Origin: Paenibacillus_E sp052115445
GTDB taxonomy: Bacteria; Bacillota; Bacilli; Paenibacillales; NBRC-103111
DNA: 64,000 nucleotides
Direction of reading: 5' to 3'
NCBI RefSeq assembly: GCF_052115445.1
Contig: NZ_JBFRGR010000015.1
Location: 62,001-126,000 of the forward strand
The notes under the pieces were generated by a model. It saw nothing but the letters and a program-made list of their open reading frames with translations, did not search any database and had not been told where the DNA came from. The position numbers and the translations under genes were made by a program. Within the stretch, counting starts at the first letter, position 1; each line of letters begins with the position of its first letter. Positions 8,315 to 18,390 of the stretch are shown piece by piece.

Positions 8315-11300
8315 ATGAAGCAAAAACGACTATTGAGTATTATTTTAGCGTTTGTAATGATGCTGACCATGGTTTTGAGCAGTGTAACGGTTCCCGCCCA
8401 AGGGAAAACAGTCGATGAATTTGATAAACTGCGAGAGAAATGGCGGTATTTGGCTATGGGCGGTGATTATGATCCCAAGGACCCGAATATGCAAGGGTTA
8501 CTTCACGCTATCAATAATGTGGCGCAGGATCTTCTTGACAGGATCAATCCTAATCCTACACCGGATTGGGGCGACAATGATTACCTTTGGAAGGAATATA
8601 TGCTTGGCAATCGCGGTTCTGCATATAGTGATTCAAATAATACCCAGTTCACGATCCGAAGCCTTAAGTTTATGGCATTAGCCCTTCAGACGAAAGGCTG
8701 TGAACTTTATCAGAATGAAAGATTGAAAAATGAGATACTCCGCGGAATGGATTATATTTATAAAAATCATTTTAAGATAGGAGTAGAAACGAATTCCTAT
8801 GGGAATTGGTTTACTTGGGAAATTGGGGGGCCGATTTATTTTAGCGAGACAGTTCTGCTTATGTATGATTATCTGACAGCAGAACAGATCCAGGCTTATA
8901 CATCAACTGCTTATCGGGGAGCGACCAAAGTCGGGGGAGACCCCTATATGTATGTGGGTGCAAATGCTTTGTGGAGAGATCGTGTCCGCATGTATTCGGG
9001 GATTCTTCTTAAAGATAGTTCAATCCTTGCCTATGTAAAAAATGATGTTCCTTCCTTTATGGGATATGTTAAAAGCGGCGATGGCTATTATGAAGACGGT
9101 ACTTTTATGCAGCACGGAAATGTTGTTTATAATGGCGGTTATGGTAAAGAAGCATTCTCCGATGTGAGTCACTTTATTTATATGCTTGATGACTCTCCAT
9201 GGAAAATTACCGGCCCCGAAAGAGATAATATGAGTACCATCGTGGAAAAAAGTTATGTGCCTTTTATGTATAAAGGCGTCTTCATGGATATGGTAAGGGG
9301 ACGTGAAATCACCCGTAAAGATACGACCGATGCCTATGCTGGCATTACCATTAGCCTCGATGTTCTACTGTTCTCCGAATCGGTATCTGAGGAAACGGGC
9401 AAGAGATTTAAAGGAATGATTAAGGAATGGATGAATAATGAAAATGCAATACGTACTTTAAATGAGGGTGCTGGTGTTGCATGGTATATGTTCCCCGTAT
9501 ATAATCTCTCCAAAACTTTGGAAATCCTTAAGGATGATTCAATCAAGCCGGTTTCCAATGCGGGAAAAAGCTATACCTTTGGTAAAGGTGTAAGAACCGT
9601 TCATACTACAGACAAGTTCTCTTTTGGTCTTTCTATGTATAGCAAAGATATCACAACCTTTGAGCAAGGGGATAGTAATACAAAAGGTTGGTATACGGGT
9701 CTTGGACAGACTTATGTGTATACACCTGATATTGGACAGTATACCTATCAAAAACCAACAGTTGACTGGTATCGGCTTGCTGGTGTAACTGCCGTTAATG
9801 GCATCACGGTTGGCAGCCATAAAAATGCAAACTCCTTTGCAGGAAGCACCACGCTTAATGGTTCTTACAGTACTGCCGGCCTGGAGATTTCATCCGGCAG
9901 CACAAAAGTGAGCGCAAAAAAATCGTGGTTTATGTTTGATAACGAAGTTGTAGCATTAGGATCAGGTATTACTTCTACACATAATAACAATGTTGAAACT
10001 ACGATTGACAACCATTATATTACAGGTAATAATGCTCTAATTATCAATGGAGAAAAACAGTCGAACAAGCTTGGCTGGAACGGTAAAATCGATAATGCCA
10101 GGTGGGCACTAATAGAAGGAAATGTTAAAGACTCCAATATTGGCGTTTATTTCCCGAAAGAAACCAAGATCGGCGCAGTCCGTGAAACCCGTAAAGGAAA
10201 ATGGACGGATTTGGGCTCTTATAATGTAGATGAAGATGTGCAATCAGCCGATTACCTTACGATGTGGATTGATCATGGCTCAAAGCCGGTGAATGAAAGC
10301 TATGCATACGTTCTATTGCCTGAAATGACCGCAGAGCAGGTTGAAAACTATGCAGATTCCAGCGATATTGAAATCATCCGCCAGGATAATAATGTACACG
10401 CTGTATATGAGAAAACGCTCCATACTCTTGGCGCAAACTTCTGGCAAGATGGTGATCAATCCATTGATGCAATGGGTGTAAAAGATTATCTTACTGTTGA
10501 TAAAGCTGCATCTATGATGATAAAAGAAGATGATCATAAACTTAGCTTTGCTCTTTCAGATACGACAAATAGAAATTCGGGCACAATTACCGTGGATATT
10601 AATCGGGCAGCTGTCGGGGTTATATCTAAAGATAGCCGGATTAAAGTTATTCAAACTTCTCCGTCAATTAGGTTTGAGCTGGATGTCGATCATTCTTTTG
10701 GGAATCCGATCGAAGCTGAGTTTGCCTTCCAACCACTTGAGGCGCCAGGAGAAACATCTATTACAAATATGGCATTAAACGATGTCACATTGAGTCTTGA
10801 ATTTGCAAAAGCTTCGCGAGCAACAGGTTATAAGCTGGTTTACGGTACGGAAAGTGGAAATTATACGGAATCGCTTTTTACTTTCGGAAATACAGCGCAA
10901 ATCAAAGGATTAAATGCAAATACGACTTATTATTTTGCAGTTAAAGCAATTAATGATTCAGGTGAAGGCAGCCTATCGCCTGAAATATCCTATCGTATTG
11001 GCAACACACGTACTTTGATCGAAGAATTCGAAGATTTCTCCAAGACGGTCAGTTATTCCGGTGGATGGGCATTCGACGCTTCCAATGCGAATACTTATTA
11101 TGATGGAGATTCTACTCGTTTTAAGAGAAATGATGCTGATAAAACGAATCCAAGACGAGAGGAATATGTAACCTACTATACGCCAACACCAAAAGACTTT
11201 GAACTGACAACCTATGATTATGGTTTGGCTAGTGCAGGGGATAATACCATCCTTCAATTCTTTGGTTCAACAGATAATGAGAACTGGATTCCTATTCCGG

Positions 11301-14300
11301 CAACAAAAAACGGAACCGTAGTAAAAGATAAGTGGAGTAAAGTTGTATATACCAATTCAGCGGAATTGGATCGCTCCATAAGGTTTATCAAGATTTCCGT
11401 TTCCAATAATACCAAAATTTGGGCACCACAGCTTTCAAAACTGGTAATCAATTATGCCTGGACTTCTGACCGTTTTGTAATGGATACGATGCTGGATGAT
11501 TCCAGAACCTATGAGGTAAAAGGTGATGCCGCCTATATGAAGGGGGATGGTGTTAAATTCGGCGGGGATAAGGATATTCTGATAAAAAATGGCTCTGAAC
11601 ATGCAAGGATGCTTTATAGTTATACTAATATACGAAATGCCAATCTTACTGCTTTTATCGCCAAAGCAAATGGCGGTGCCGTTTCGATGATGTCTTCCAA
11701 AGACGGGAAAAGCTATATACCTGTTGCTTCCAGTCAAGAGATTGCCGGTCGTGATTATGGGAACTACAATAAAGTGGTTTACAACATTCCTGAATTAGAG
11801 GATGGTACGAACTACCTATTGCTTACAATAAGCGGTGAAGCCGATTCAATTGCGATTGCCGACCTACACTTATCCTATGTCCATCAAATTGCACCCATAC
11901 AAAAGATCCGCTTTAAAGATAAGCAGCTTGAAGCCGTTATGAAGTATAATTTAGCCACGGTCGTCAAATTGGCACCGATGAATGCGACCGGTGAAATAAA
12001 CTATACGATTTCAGATAAGGATATTGCTACAGTGAATTCTTCAACAGGGGCATTGCAGGCTGGAGCACTCGGATCAGCGGTTCTAACAGCTAAAGTTCTT
12101 GGAACGAAGGAAGATGTAAGTGCAAATATTAATGTCCGTACTTCAGAAAACCTCGCACTTAACGCAAATACTTCTGCAAGTTCTGCCAATGGTACTTACA
12201 CTGCTAATAAAGCGACAGATGGTGATTATCTTTCGCGTTGGGAATCCAGTGTAGGAAATGTTCAATGGCTGCAGGTCGATTTAGGATCACCTAAGGGGTT
12301 TGGAGCAATTGAGCTTAACTGGCAGCAATATGCAACCAATTATGTGGTTCAGGGTTCTCTGAATGGCAACGTCTGGGTAAATCTTTATACGGAGACGAAC
12401 GGTAAAGGCGGTAATGTCTGGATTGCATTTGATGAAGTACAAAAATATCGATATGTTAGATTAAGTGGTACACAAGCACCTGCTGCCTATTCACTTTATG
12501 AGTTCCGTGTTCTCTCGTTTAAAGCACAAAGCGGACAAGATGGAGTTGTACTTCAAAATCTTGCACTTGGAAAAACCGCAACAACAAGTGGCAATGACAC
12601 CACGAATAGTGATCCTAAAGCTGCTATAGATGGAGATCCATCAACGCGTTGGGCGTCTGCGAGATCGGACAATCAGTGGTATACCATTGACTTAGGTGCT
12701 CAAAGCCATATTTATCAGATTAATTTGCTTTGGGAAGCAGCTTACGGTAAAGAGTATAACATTCAGGTCTACAATGAGAGCGATTCGGTAACCAATGTAG
12801 TCTATGAAAAAAGCGGTGCTGCCGGATGGAAGAGGTATGTACTTGATGAGCCGATACAGGGAAGATACGTTCGTATGCAAGGTATTAAGCGCGGTACCAC
12901 ATTTGGATATTCTTTATATGAATTTGAGGTCATTGGAAGTTTGGCAGAAACGACTGTTAATTCCATTCAGTTTGCTTCTGAAAAATTTACTGTTTTACGA
13001 AACCATAAGAAAACGGCTGCTATTCTTACAGATCCACCTTATATAAATGAGGGAAGTGTTGCATTTGTCAGCCTAAACCCTGAAATAGCAACGGTATCAA
13101 ATAAAGGTGTTGTTACGGGTATAACAACAGGATCGGCAATCATTAAGGCGTATTCTACGGTTTCTGATGCTGTTTATGCGAGTAGTGAAGTAACGGTAAC
13201 AGATTATATCGGTGCTCCCATACCAGTTTCCAGTCTTGAGGTGCGAGGTGGTGTAGCTATCATCGAGAAAGGGACAACTGCTCAGTTTGATGCTTCAGTT
13301 ACTCCCGATAATGCATCAATAAAGAACATTCGCTGGACTTCCAGTGATGAACGTGTACTCCTCGTAACGAACGAAGGTTTAATAAAAGCAATTAGCGTAG
13401 GAACCGTGGTTGTAAGAGCGATCAGTGTTGCTAATCCGCAGCTTATGTATGAACAGGAGATAAGAGTTGTTGATGCAGAAGTGGAAACAGTAAAGGCATT
13501 GATTCATGCAATCGGTGTGGTTACCTTGAAAAGCAAGGGAGATATCGATGCTGCACGGCAAGCGAATAATGAACTGTCTGATGATCAGAAAGCATTAGTG
13601 GATAACTATGAAGAACTGGCAGTTGCAGAAAGACAGTATGAGGAACTGGTGGAAGCAGCGAAGAAAGTAAATGGAGTAACACTTGACAAGAACACAATGG
13701 ATTTGACGGTAAGAAGTAGCGGACAGCTGACAGCTGCCATAACACCGTCCAGTGCAGTAAACAAGAATGTAACATGGTCGAGCAGTAATTCCAGTGTTGC
13801 AACAGTCGACAGTAATGGTAGGGTAACCGCTGTGGCAGCAGGAACAGCGATAATTACCGTAACAACCGAAGACGGCGGTAAGACAGCAACATGTTTGGTA
13901 ACCGTCAGAAGAAGCGGTAATGGTGGAAGCGATCCTAGCGGAGGTGATTCATCCGGAACACCGGGAACAATACCGCCAGTAACCCCACCGCCAACAACGC
14001 CGATAGAAAATGCTCCGGGTACAATTCAGGCATCTGCACCTGTAGTGAATGATGCAGGCGTAGCTTCAACTACCATTGATGCAGATGCATTGACCAAAGC
14101 TCTCAAAACATCGGATACAGCAATAATCAATGTACCGAAGGCTGAGGGAGCCAGTGCATATGAAGCGGTCTTCACGGTACCAGCTCTGATGGCAGAACAT
14201 GCATCAAAGAAGATCGAAATAGCAACGGAACTCGGTAAGGTATCAATACCTGGAAACATGCTCACACCATTAGATGTAAAAGGGGCACAGAGTATAAGCC

Positions 14301-15163
14301 TCACCCTAGCAAAAGCAGATACAAACGTAGTGATTGATAAGGCAGTAAAGTCACAAATAGGTATGAGACCTGCAGTAGAACTCAATGTAAGTATAAACGG
14401 CAGCAGGATATCATGGAGCAATCCTGAAGCGCCTGTTACCGTGGAAATACCGTATACGCCTACAGCAGCTGAGCTTGCCGATCCAGAACATATCGTCGTA
14501 TGGTACATTGATGAAGCAGGAAAGGCAGTGGCGGTACCAACAGGCAAATATGATTCCAGAACGGGTAAGGTAACCTTTAAAACAACACACTTCGGCAATT
14601 ATGCAGTGGCACATGTGAAGAAGAGCTTTGGAGACATTGGCGGATATTCATGGGCAAGTAGGGCAATCGAAGTTTTGGCATCTAAAGGTGTTATTAACGG
14701 TACTTCTGAAACAACCTTCGATCCTTCTGCCGATGTTAAGCGGGCAGACTTCATACTCATGCTTGTTAAGGCTCTTGGGTTATCTGCAAAAACACAGGGC
14801 AACTTTGCAGATGTAAGCTCAAGTGCCTATTATGCAGAAGCTCTGGCAACAGCTAAGGTTCTTGGAATTACAGTTGGGGTTGGTAACAATAATTTCAATC
14901 CAGATGCCAAGATATCAAGGGAAGACATGATTGTTCTTGCAGCAAGAGCTATGAATAAGGCTGGAAGACAATTGGCAAATGCTTCCGAATCGGAACTGAA
15001 GGGCTATTCTGATTCGGCACAAATAAGCGGTTACGCATTAAATAATGTTGCAGCTTTGATTAAAGCTGGAATTATAGAAGGCAGCGGCAATTCAATAAAT
15101 CCGAAGGCTACAGCAACAAGGGCTGAAACAGCAGTTATCATTTATAACTTGTATAACAGGTAG
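8315..15163 (+). CDS. surface-anchored polysaccharide lyase family 8 (hyaluronate/chondroitin/xanthan lyase type)
   Basis: A 2282-residue secreted lyase that cleaves uronate-containing polysaccharide by beta-elimination. Signal peptide ~1-31. Catalytic alpha/alpha toroid ~35-360 with NWFTWEIGGP, GANALWRDR (Asn217), FMQHGNVVYNGGYG (His267, Tyr276) and MVRGREITR; the Asn-His-Tyr spacing (50 and 9) equals that of pneumococcal hyaluronate lyase (349/399/408). Beta-sandwich lyase domains to ~800, Fn3-like ~810-895, a beta-rich unknown region to ~1200, Ig-like, two F5/8C carbohydrate-binding domains (~1276-1399 and ~1410-1544), more Big2 domains (~1546-1866) with a FIVAR-like helical insert (~1720-1784), Pro/Thr linker, unknown domain, three SLH repeats (~2103-2282) anchoring it to the cell wall. 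Start ATG after GAAGGAGAG. The gene is clearly AT-richer than the upstream operon. The exact substrate cannot be told. Confidence 0.92.
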   Translation: MKQKRLLSIILAFVMMLTMVLSSVTVPAQGKTVDEFDKLREKWRYLAMGGDYDPKDPNMQGLLHAINNVAQDLLDRINPNPTPDWGDNDYLWKEYMLGNRGSAYSDSNNTQFTIRSLKFMALALQTKGCELYQNERLKNEILRGMDYIYKNHFKIGVETNSYGNWFTWEIGGPIYFSETVLLMYDYLTAEQIQAYTSTAYRGATKVGGDPYMYVGANALWRDRVRMYSGILLKDSSILAYVKNDVPSFMGYVKSGDGYYEDGTFMQHGNVVYNGGYGKEAFSDVSHFIYMLDDSPWKITGPERDNMSTIVEKSYVPFMYKGVFMDMVRGREITRKDTTDAYAGITISLDVLLFSESVSEETGKRFKGMIKEWMNNENAIRTLNEGAGVAWYMFPVYNLSKTLEILKDDSIKPVSNAGKSYTFGKGVRTVHTTDKFSFGLSMYSKDITTFEQGDSNTKGWYTGLGQTYVYTPDIGQYTYQKPTVDWYRLAGVTAVNGITVGSHKNANSFAGSTTLNGSYSTAGLEISSGSTKVSAKKSWFMFDNEVVALGSGITSTHNNNVETTIDNHYITGNNALIINGEKQSNKLGWNGKIDNARWALIEGNVKDSNIGVYFPKETKIGAVRETRKGKWTDLGSYNVDEDVQSADYLTMWIDHGSKPVNESYAYVLLPEMTAEQVENYADSSDIEIIRQDNNVHAVYEKTLHTLGANFWQDGDQSIDAMGVKDYLTVDKAASMMIKEDDHKLSFALSDTTNRNSGTITVDINRAAVGVISKDSRIKVIQTSPSIRFELDVDHSFGNPIEAEFAFQPLEAPGETSITNMALNDVTLSLEFAKASRATGYKLVYGTESGNYTESLFTFGNTAQIKGLNANTTYYFAVKAINDSGEGSLSPEISYRIGNTRTLIEEFEDFSKTVSYSGGWAFDASNANTYYDGDSTRFKRNDADKTNPRREEYVTYYTPTPKDFELTTYDYGLASAGDNTILQFFGSTDNENWIPIPATKNGTVVKDKWSKVVYTNSAELDRSIRFIKISVSNNTKIWAPQLSKLVINYAWTSDRFVMDTMLDDSRTYEVKGDAAYMKGDGVKFGGDKDILIKNGSEHARMLYSYTNIRNANLTAFIAKANGGAVSMMSSKDGKSYIPVASSQEIAGRDYGNYNKVVYNIPELEDGTNYLLLTISGEADSIAIADLHLSYVHQIAPIQKIRFKDKQLEAVMKYNLATVVKLAPMNATGEINYTISDKDIATVNSSTGALQAGALGSAVLTAKVLGTKEDVSANINVRTSENLALNANTSASSANGTYTANKATDGDYLSRWESSVGNVQWLQVDLGSPKGFGAIELNWQQYATNYVVQGSLNGNVWVNLYTETNGKGGNVWIAFDEVQKYRYVRLSGTQAPAAYSLYEFRVLSFKAQSGQDGVVLQNLALGKTATTSGNDTTNSDPKAAIDGDPSTRWASARSDNQWYTIDLGAQSHIYQINLLWEAAYGKEYNIQVYNESDSVTNVVYEKSGAAGWKRYVLDEPIQGRYVRMQGIKRGTTFGYSLYEFEVIGSLAETTVNSIQFASEKFTVLRNHKKTAAILTDPPYINEGSVAFVSLNPEIATVSNKGVVTGITTGSAIIKAYSTVSDAVYASSEVTVTDYIGAPIPVSSLEVRGGVAIIEKGTTAQFDASVTPDNASIKNIRWTSSDERVLLVTNEGLIKAISVGTVVVRAISVANPQLMYEQEIRVVDAEVETVKALIHAIGVVTLKSKGDIDAARQANNELSDDQKALVDNYEELAVAERQYEELVEAAKKVNGVTLDKNTMDLTVRSSGQLTAAITPSSAVNKNVTWSSSNSSVATVDSNGRVTAVAAGTAIITVTTEDGGKTATCLVTVRRSGNGGSDPSGGDSSGTPGTIPPVTPPPTTPIENAPGTIQASAPVVNDAGVASTTIDADALTKALKTSDTAIINVPKAEGASAYEAVFTVPALMAEHASKKIEIATELGKVSIPGNMLTPLDVKGAQSISLTLAKADTNVVIDKAVKSQIGMRPAVELNVSINGSRISWSNPEAPVTVEIPYTPTAAELADPEHIVVWYIDEAGKAVAVPTGKYDSRTGKVTFKTTHFGNYAVAHVKKSFGDIGGYSWASRAIEVLASKGVINGTSETTFDPSADVKRADFILMLVKALGLSAKTQGNFADVSSSAYYAEALATAKVLGITVGVGNNNFNPDAKISREDMIVLAARAMNKAGRQLANASESELKGYSDSAQISGYALNNVAALIKAGIIEGSGNSINPKATATRAETAVIIYNLYNR

Positions 15164-15168
15164 TCTAG

Positions 15169-15206
15169 CAAACGGGGTTTTCCTTTTATTTGGGAAACCC
15201 CGTTTG
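15169..15206 (+). terminator. terminator of the lyase gene
   Basis: CAAACGGGGTTT pairs with GAAACCCCGTTTG around a T-rich loop, a stem of about 12 bp just after the lyase stop codon, followed by TTATTA. Confidence 0.75.
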
Positions 15207-15352
15207 GTTATTATGCCGATGATACATTCGGCACGGCGAAATGCAGGAATTCGGTCGGGCAGCCAAGTGTACGATTTAAGCCTGTCCATCAATCCGAAGC
15301 TGGCGGCCATTTTGACTGCAATTTGAAATATAAAATGATGGAGCAAGGGACT

Positions 15353-15424
15353 ATAGGAGCTGGCCGCGACAGCTCCATTCGCCTTTTTCGCCGTTATGAG
15401 CGTTACGGTGAACCTTATCACAAA
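15353..15424. repeat. two-part palindromic repeat, copy 2
   Basis: Left part: GGAGCTGGCCGCGACAGCTCC (15356-15376) forms a stem-loop. Right part: TTTTTCGCCG, then CGTTACGGTGAACCTTATCA, a hairpin with one mismatch that reads RYGEPYHK-stop in one frame. The same two parts in the same order occur at 18391-18462, and the left part alone at 53294-53317. The 15207-15352 stretch before it shows nothing I can name. Confidence 0.55.
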
Positions 15425-15482
15425 TAGGGCCTAATTTCTGTTATAATGTCGAGTATGTTAGCGATTAGGGACGGTGATTAAC

Positions 15483-16052
15483 ATGGGAAGAAAGCAGGCT
15501 TTTACAAAATCGGAGTTACTTGACCAAACCAAGAGAGTGCTTCTCGAACACGGTTATGAGGGGTTTCAGCTTAAATTGTTATCGAGAAGTCTGGTTGGAG
15601 CAAGGAGTACAATTTACCAATATTATGCCAATAAAGAAGAGATTGTTGCTGCATGTATGAAACGAGTAATGGAAAATGTACTACAAAAGGCGTCGGCTAT
15701 TGATGATACGGATTGCATGGATGCCCTGCAGAGTCTGCTTACTATATATCTGGAAGAGGCGAATTTTCACCAACTGCTTGGAGATGCGCACAAAGTTAAT
15801 AAAGCTAGTTCTGTAGCGGCGGCCGATGATCTTGAATTTGTTGAGCAAGCACATATGACTTTAAAAAATCAACTTGAGCGATTGTTCGTTCGTGCACAGG
15901 AAGAGGGGCACTTCAATCCAAGCATCCCACTCCCTGCGATAATAGGTGTCTTTTTTAACCTTATCGATACTCCCAATATGATGAATATTCCTATATCTCA
16001 GTGGAGTAAGTTATTGTACCAAATGTGGTTAGGAGGGGCAGGGAGACACTAA
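15483..16052 (+). CDS. TetR-family repressor of the adjacent ABC exporter
   Basis: A 189-residue TetR protein. I prefer ATG 15483 over GTG 15474 because GGTGAT lies four bases before it. The N-terminal HTH is clear (SRSLVGARSTIYQYYANKEEI at about residues 33-53); the C-terminal part is ligand-binding and helical. It sits just upstream of a 26-bp perfect palindrome that covers the -35 box of the exporter promoter, so it very likely represses the exporter operon, and the order gene-operator-exporter implies a drug, peptide or lipid inducer that the exporter removes. Confidence 0.88.
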   Translation: MGRKQAFTKSELLDQTKRVLLEHGYEGFQLKLLSRSLVGARSTIYQYYANKEEIVAACMKRVMENVLQKASAIDDTDCMDALQSLLTIYLEEANFHQLLGDAHKVNKASSVAAADDLEFVEQAHMTLKNQLERLFVRAQEEGHFNPSIPLPAIIGVFFNLIDTPNMMNIPISQWSKLLYQMWLGGAGRH

Positions 16053-16062
16053 GGAGTACGAA

Positions 16063-16141
16063 TTTATTTGACACCCGTGTCAAATAAAGATTATAATAAA
16101 TACTTGTCAGACGAGGGAGGCTTAATTTGACACTCGTGTCA
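16063..16141 (+). promoter_or_regulatory. exporter promoter with two TetR operators
   Basis: Operator 1 at 16063-16088 is a perfect palindrome, TTTATTTGACAC-CC-GTGTCAAATAAA. Its TTGACA (16068-16073) is a consensus -35 box, followed after 18 bases by TATAAT (16092-16097). Operator 2 at 16128-16141 is TGACAC-TC-GTGTCA, between the start of transcription and the ribosome site. Binding at both would block RNA polymerase entry and progress. A perfect sigma-A promoter built into the operator fits tight, inducible repression. Confidence 0.88.
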
Positions 16142-16170
16142 TTTATTTTTACGGAGGAGAGGGATAGATT

Positions 16171-17292
16171 ATGTTTTTGGCATTGAGGGAATTGAAACAC
16201 AACAAGACAAGGTTTTTGATGATTGCCATCATTTTTGTGCTTATTTCTTGGTTGGTATTCATACTATCTGGTTTGGGGAATGGGTTATCTACACTAGCGG
16301 CTTCGACGTTCAAGAATATGAAGGCAGATTACGTAGTTTTTGAACAAGGCTCGAAAGCATCAATGAGTAAGTCTTTATTGTCTAATGAATTGACAGTGAG
16401 ATTAAAAGAGATCCCGAACGTAAATGCCGTGTCGTCAATGGGAACCATCATGGCATCAGCCATCAAAGGAAATAGCAAGTTGAGTGAGGATAAAGTAGAT
16501 ATAGCTATTATTGGGATTGAGCCGGGGAGTTTTTTAGAACCGGTGACAATAGAAGGTTCGAGACTGACATCAGATAGCCTGACGAAGGTTATCGTAAATG
16601 ACACCATGAAAGACGAGGGGTTTAAGTTGGGGGACACCTTCCAGTTGGATGGCTCGACGGAGTCATTGACTATTGTCGGTTTCGTCAAGGATCAGACTTA
16701 TAACCACGTAGCAGCTGTTTTTACACCCATTGCAGAGTGGCGAAAAATTGCGTTTGCGGCACCTGGCTCGGACAAAGGAGTCACGATCCCAGTCAATGCG
16801 ATAATGCTTCAAGGTAATGATATTGATCCCACTGCCATCAATGAACAGCTATCGGGTACCAATATTGTTACTCGTGCAGCAGCGGTACAGGGAATGCCTG
16901 GCTACAAAGAAGAGAATGGCACGATCATGATGATGCTTGCGTTCCTGCTTGCGATTTCAGCATTCGTACTTGGCGTTTTCTTCTATGTATTTACGATGCA
17001 GAAGACCAACCAATTCGGGATAATGAAAGCGATCGGAGCAAAAAATGGGTTCTTGGGCAAAGCGGTCGTCTCTCAGGTGTTCGTTTTGTCGCTTTCTAGC
17101 ATTATAGTTGGCATAATCCTGACTTATGGAACAGCGGCAATCATGCCAAAAGGCATGCCCTTCATGCTTGACACAAAGTTGGTTTTCACGTATTCGATCG
17201 TTTTGCTGGTGATTTCATTGCTTAGTTCGTTGGTATCGGTTCGCAAGATATCGAAAATTGATCCGCTGCAGGCGCTTGGGAGGGTTGAATAA
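16171..17292 (+). CDS. FtsX/MacB-like ABC transporter permease
   Basis: A 373-residue permease: TM helix at about 15-37, a large extracytoplasmic MacB-type domain (about 40-245), and three TM helices at the C-terminal end, the FtsX-domain pattern. Start ATG with GGAGGAGAGGG upstream. The stop overlaps the next start as TAATG, so it is translationally coupled to the ATPase. This is a mechanotransmission-type exporter or lipoprotein-release-like complex; no MacA adaptor is present. Controlled by the TetR operators just upstream. Confidence 0.9.
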   Translation: MFLALRELKHNKTRFLMIAIIFVLISWLVFILSGLGNGLSTLAASTFKNMKADYVVFEQGSKASMSKSLLSNELTVRLKEIPNVNAVSSMGTIMASAIKGNSKLSEDKVDIAIIGIEPGSFLEPVTIEGSRLTSDSLTKVIVNDTMKDEGFKLGDTFQLDGSTESLTIVGFVKDQTYNHVAAVFTPIAEWRKIAFAAPGSDKGVTIPVNAIMLQGNDIDPTAINEQLSGTNIVTRAAAVQGMPGYKEENGTIMMMLAFLLAISAFVLGVFFYVFTMQKTNQFGIMKAIGAKNGFLGKAVVSQVFVLSLSSIIVGIILTYGTAAIMPKGMPFMLDTKLVFTYSIVLLVISLLSSLVSVRKISKIDPLQALGRVE

Positions 17293-17987
17293 TGACTAAG
17301 GGATTGCAAATTACGGCGGCATCAAAGTATTACTATGAAGGATTGAATCGTATTTCGGCACTAGATAACGTATCCATTAAAGTGGAACCGGGCGAATTCA
17401 TCGCGGTCGTAGGACCATCCGGTTCTGGAAAAAGCACCTTCTTATCCGTTGCGGGCGCACTGCTTAGAGCCTCCGAGGGTGAGGTTATATTAAATGGTAA
17501 GGACATATCGAAACTGTCAGGTAACCAACTATCCGACATCCGATTACATGAGATTGGTTTTATTATGCAAGCTTCGAATTTGGTTCCATACCTGAACGTA
17601 CTTGATCAGTTGCTTGTCGTCAAGCGGATGTCGGGAAAGGTTCGTGCAGCAGATCAAGCTTTTGCTGCAAAATTGCTTGAAGAACTGGGTCTAGGCACAA
17701 AGCTGAAGAGCTTCCCTGAGGAGCTATCTGGGGGAGAAAAACAGCGTACCGCCATTGCCCGGGCTCTAATTAACGATCCTAATGTCATCTTGGCGGACGA
17801 ACCTACAGCAAGCCTTGATACCAAGCGTGCCCATGAAGTAGTTTCCTTGATCGCTCATGAGGTGAGAACACGCCATAAAGCGGCAATTATGGTAACCCAC
17901 GATGAGCGGCTGCTAACCTACTGCGACAAGGTATACCGGATGGAAGACGGGAAGTTATCATTAGCGAAAGTTGAGTCCATCCACTAA
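17292..17987 (+). CDS. ABC transporter ATPase (LolD/MacB class)
   Basis: A 231-residue ATPase with Walker A GPSGSGKSTF (about 40-49), Q-loop near FIMQASNLVPYLN, signature LSGGEKQRTAIAR, Walker B VILADEPTASLD and H-loop MVTHDE. The motifs are complete, so it should be active. It pairs with the overlapping permease gene to form the exporter. Confidence 0.95.
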   Translation: MTKGLQITAASKYYYEGLNRISALDNVSIKVEPGEFIAVVGPSGSGKSTFLSVAGALLRASEGEVILNGKDISKLSGNQLSDIRLHEIGFIMQASNLVPYLNVLDQLLVVKRMSGKVRAADQAFAAKLLEELGLGTKLKSFPEELSGGEKQRTAIARALINDPNVILADEPTASLDTKRAHEVVSLIAHEVRTRHKAAIMVTHDERLLTYCDKVYRMEDGKLSLAKVESIH

Positions 17988-18061
17988 GGTGTTAATGGTG
18001 CAAGTCATTGGACAGACAAATCTGGGGAGAAACCCACAAGAGTCTTCGTTGATCAGTCAAC

Positions 18062-18121
18062 AAAAACTGAAAACAGTGGGTTTTAGCCCGGGGGCACTCT
18101 AGAGAGTGCCCTTGTTTTATT
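18062..18121 (+). repeat. 60-bp double-hairpin repeat, copy 1 (acts as terminator)
   Basis: ACTG-AAAA-CAGT followed by GGGCACTCT-AG-AGAGTGCCC and TTGTTTTATT. The second hairpin and T-run look like a terminator for the exporter operon. Nearly the same 60 bases occur at 24759-24818 in the same orientation, 6.7 kb away. Confidence 0.75.
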
Positions 18122-18333
18122 GTACAACTCGAATCAAGTATGCAAAAAGCGCTGATGATATGATGGTTTTATGTGGACAGTTGAGGGATGGAAATACAAA
18201 TGAATTGAAGATGGAATTCCCAAGCTTTGAAGAAGCTGAGACATGGTACTACAGCCCAGCTTATCAAGAAGCTGTGAAGCATCGCCTCAAAGGAGCAGCC
18301 TATAGGGGCATTATTGTTGAAGGGAAAGAATAA
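18106..18333 (+). pseudogene. DUF1330-like gene fragment
   Basis: An open frame of 75 residues whose C-terminal ~45 residues (MEFPSFEEAETWYYSPAYQ and the rest to IIVEG) match the second half of DUF1330 (dimeric alpha-beta barrel) proteins, which are usually about 95 residues. The first residues (MPLFYC) are translated from the terminator hairpin of the 60-bp repeat, and there is no ribosome site, so the original 5' end seems to have been lost where the repeat sits. Probably not expressed. Confidence 0.55.
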
Positions 18334-18390
18334 GGAATCAATAATGGGATGGTAAAAGTTACTGGCGGCAAAATAGTACTTTGGGGATCA

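Noticed and set aside
15353..15424. Small protein ending RYGEPYHK
   Set aside because: The frame has no start or ribosome site and the words come from a palindromic DNA repeat.
18062..18121. Possible attachment site or transposon end
   Set aside because: It has terminator structure and no transposase or integrase lies near either copy; left as a repeat.
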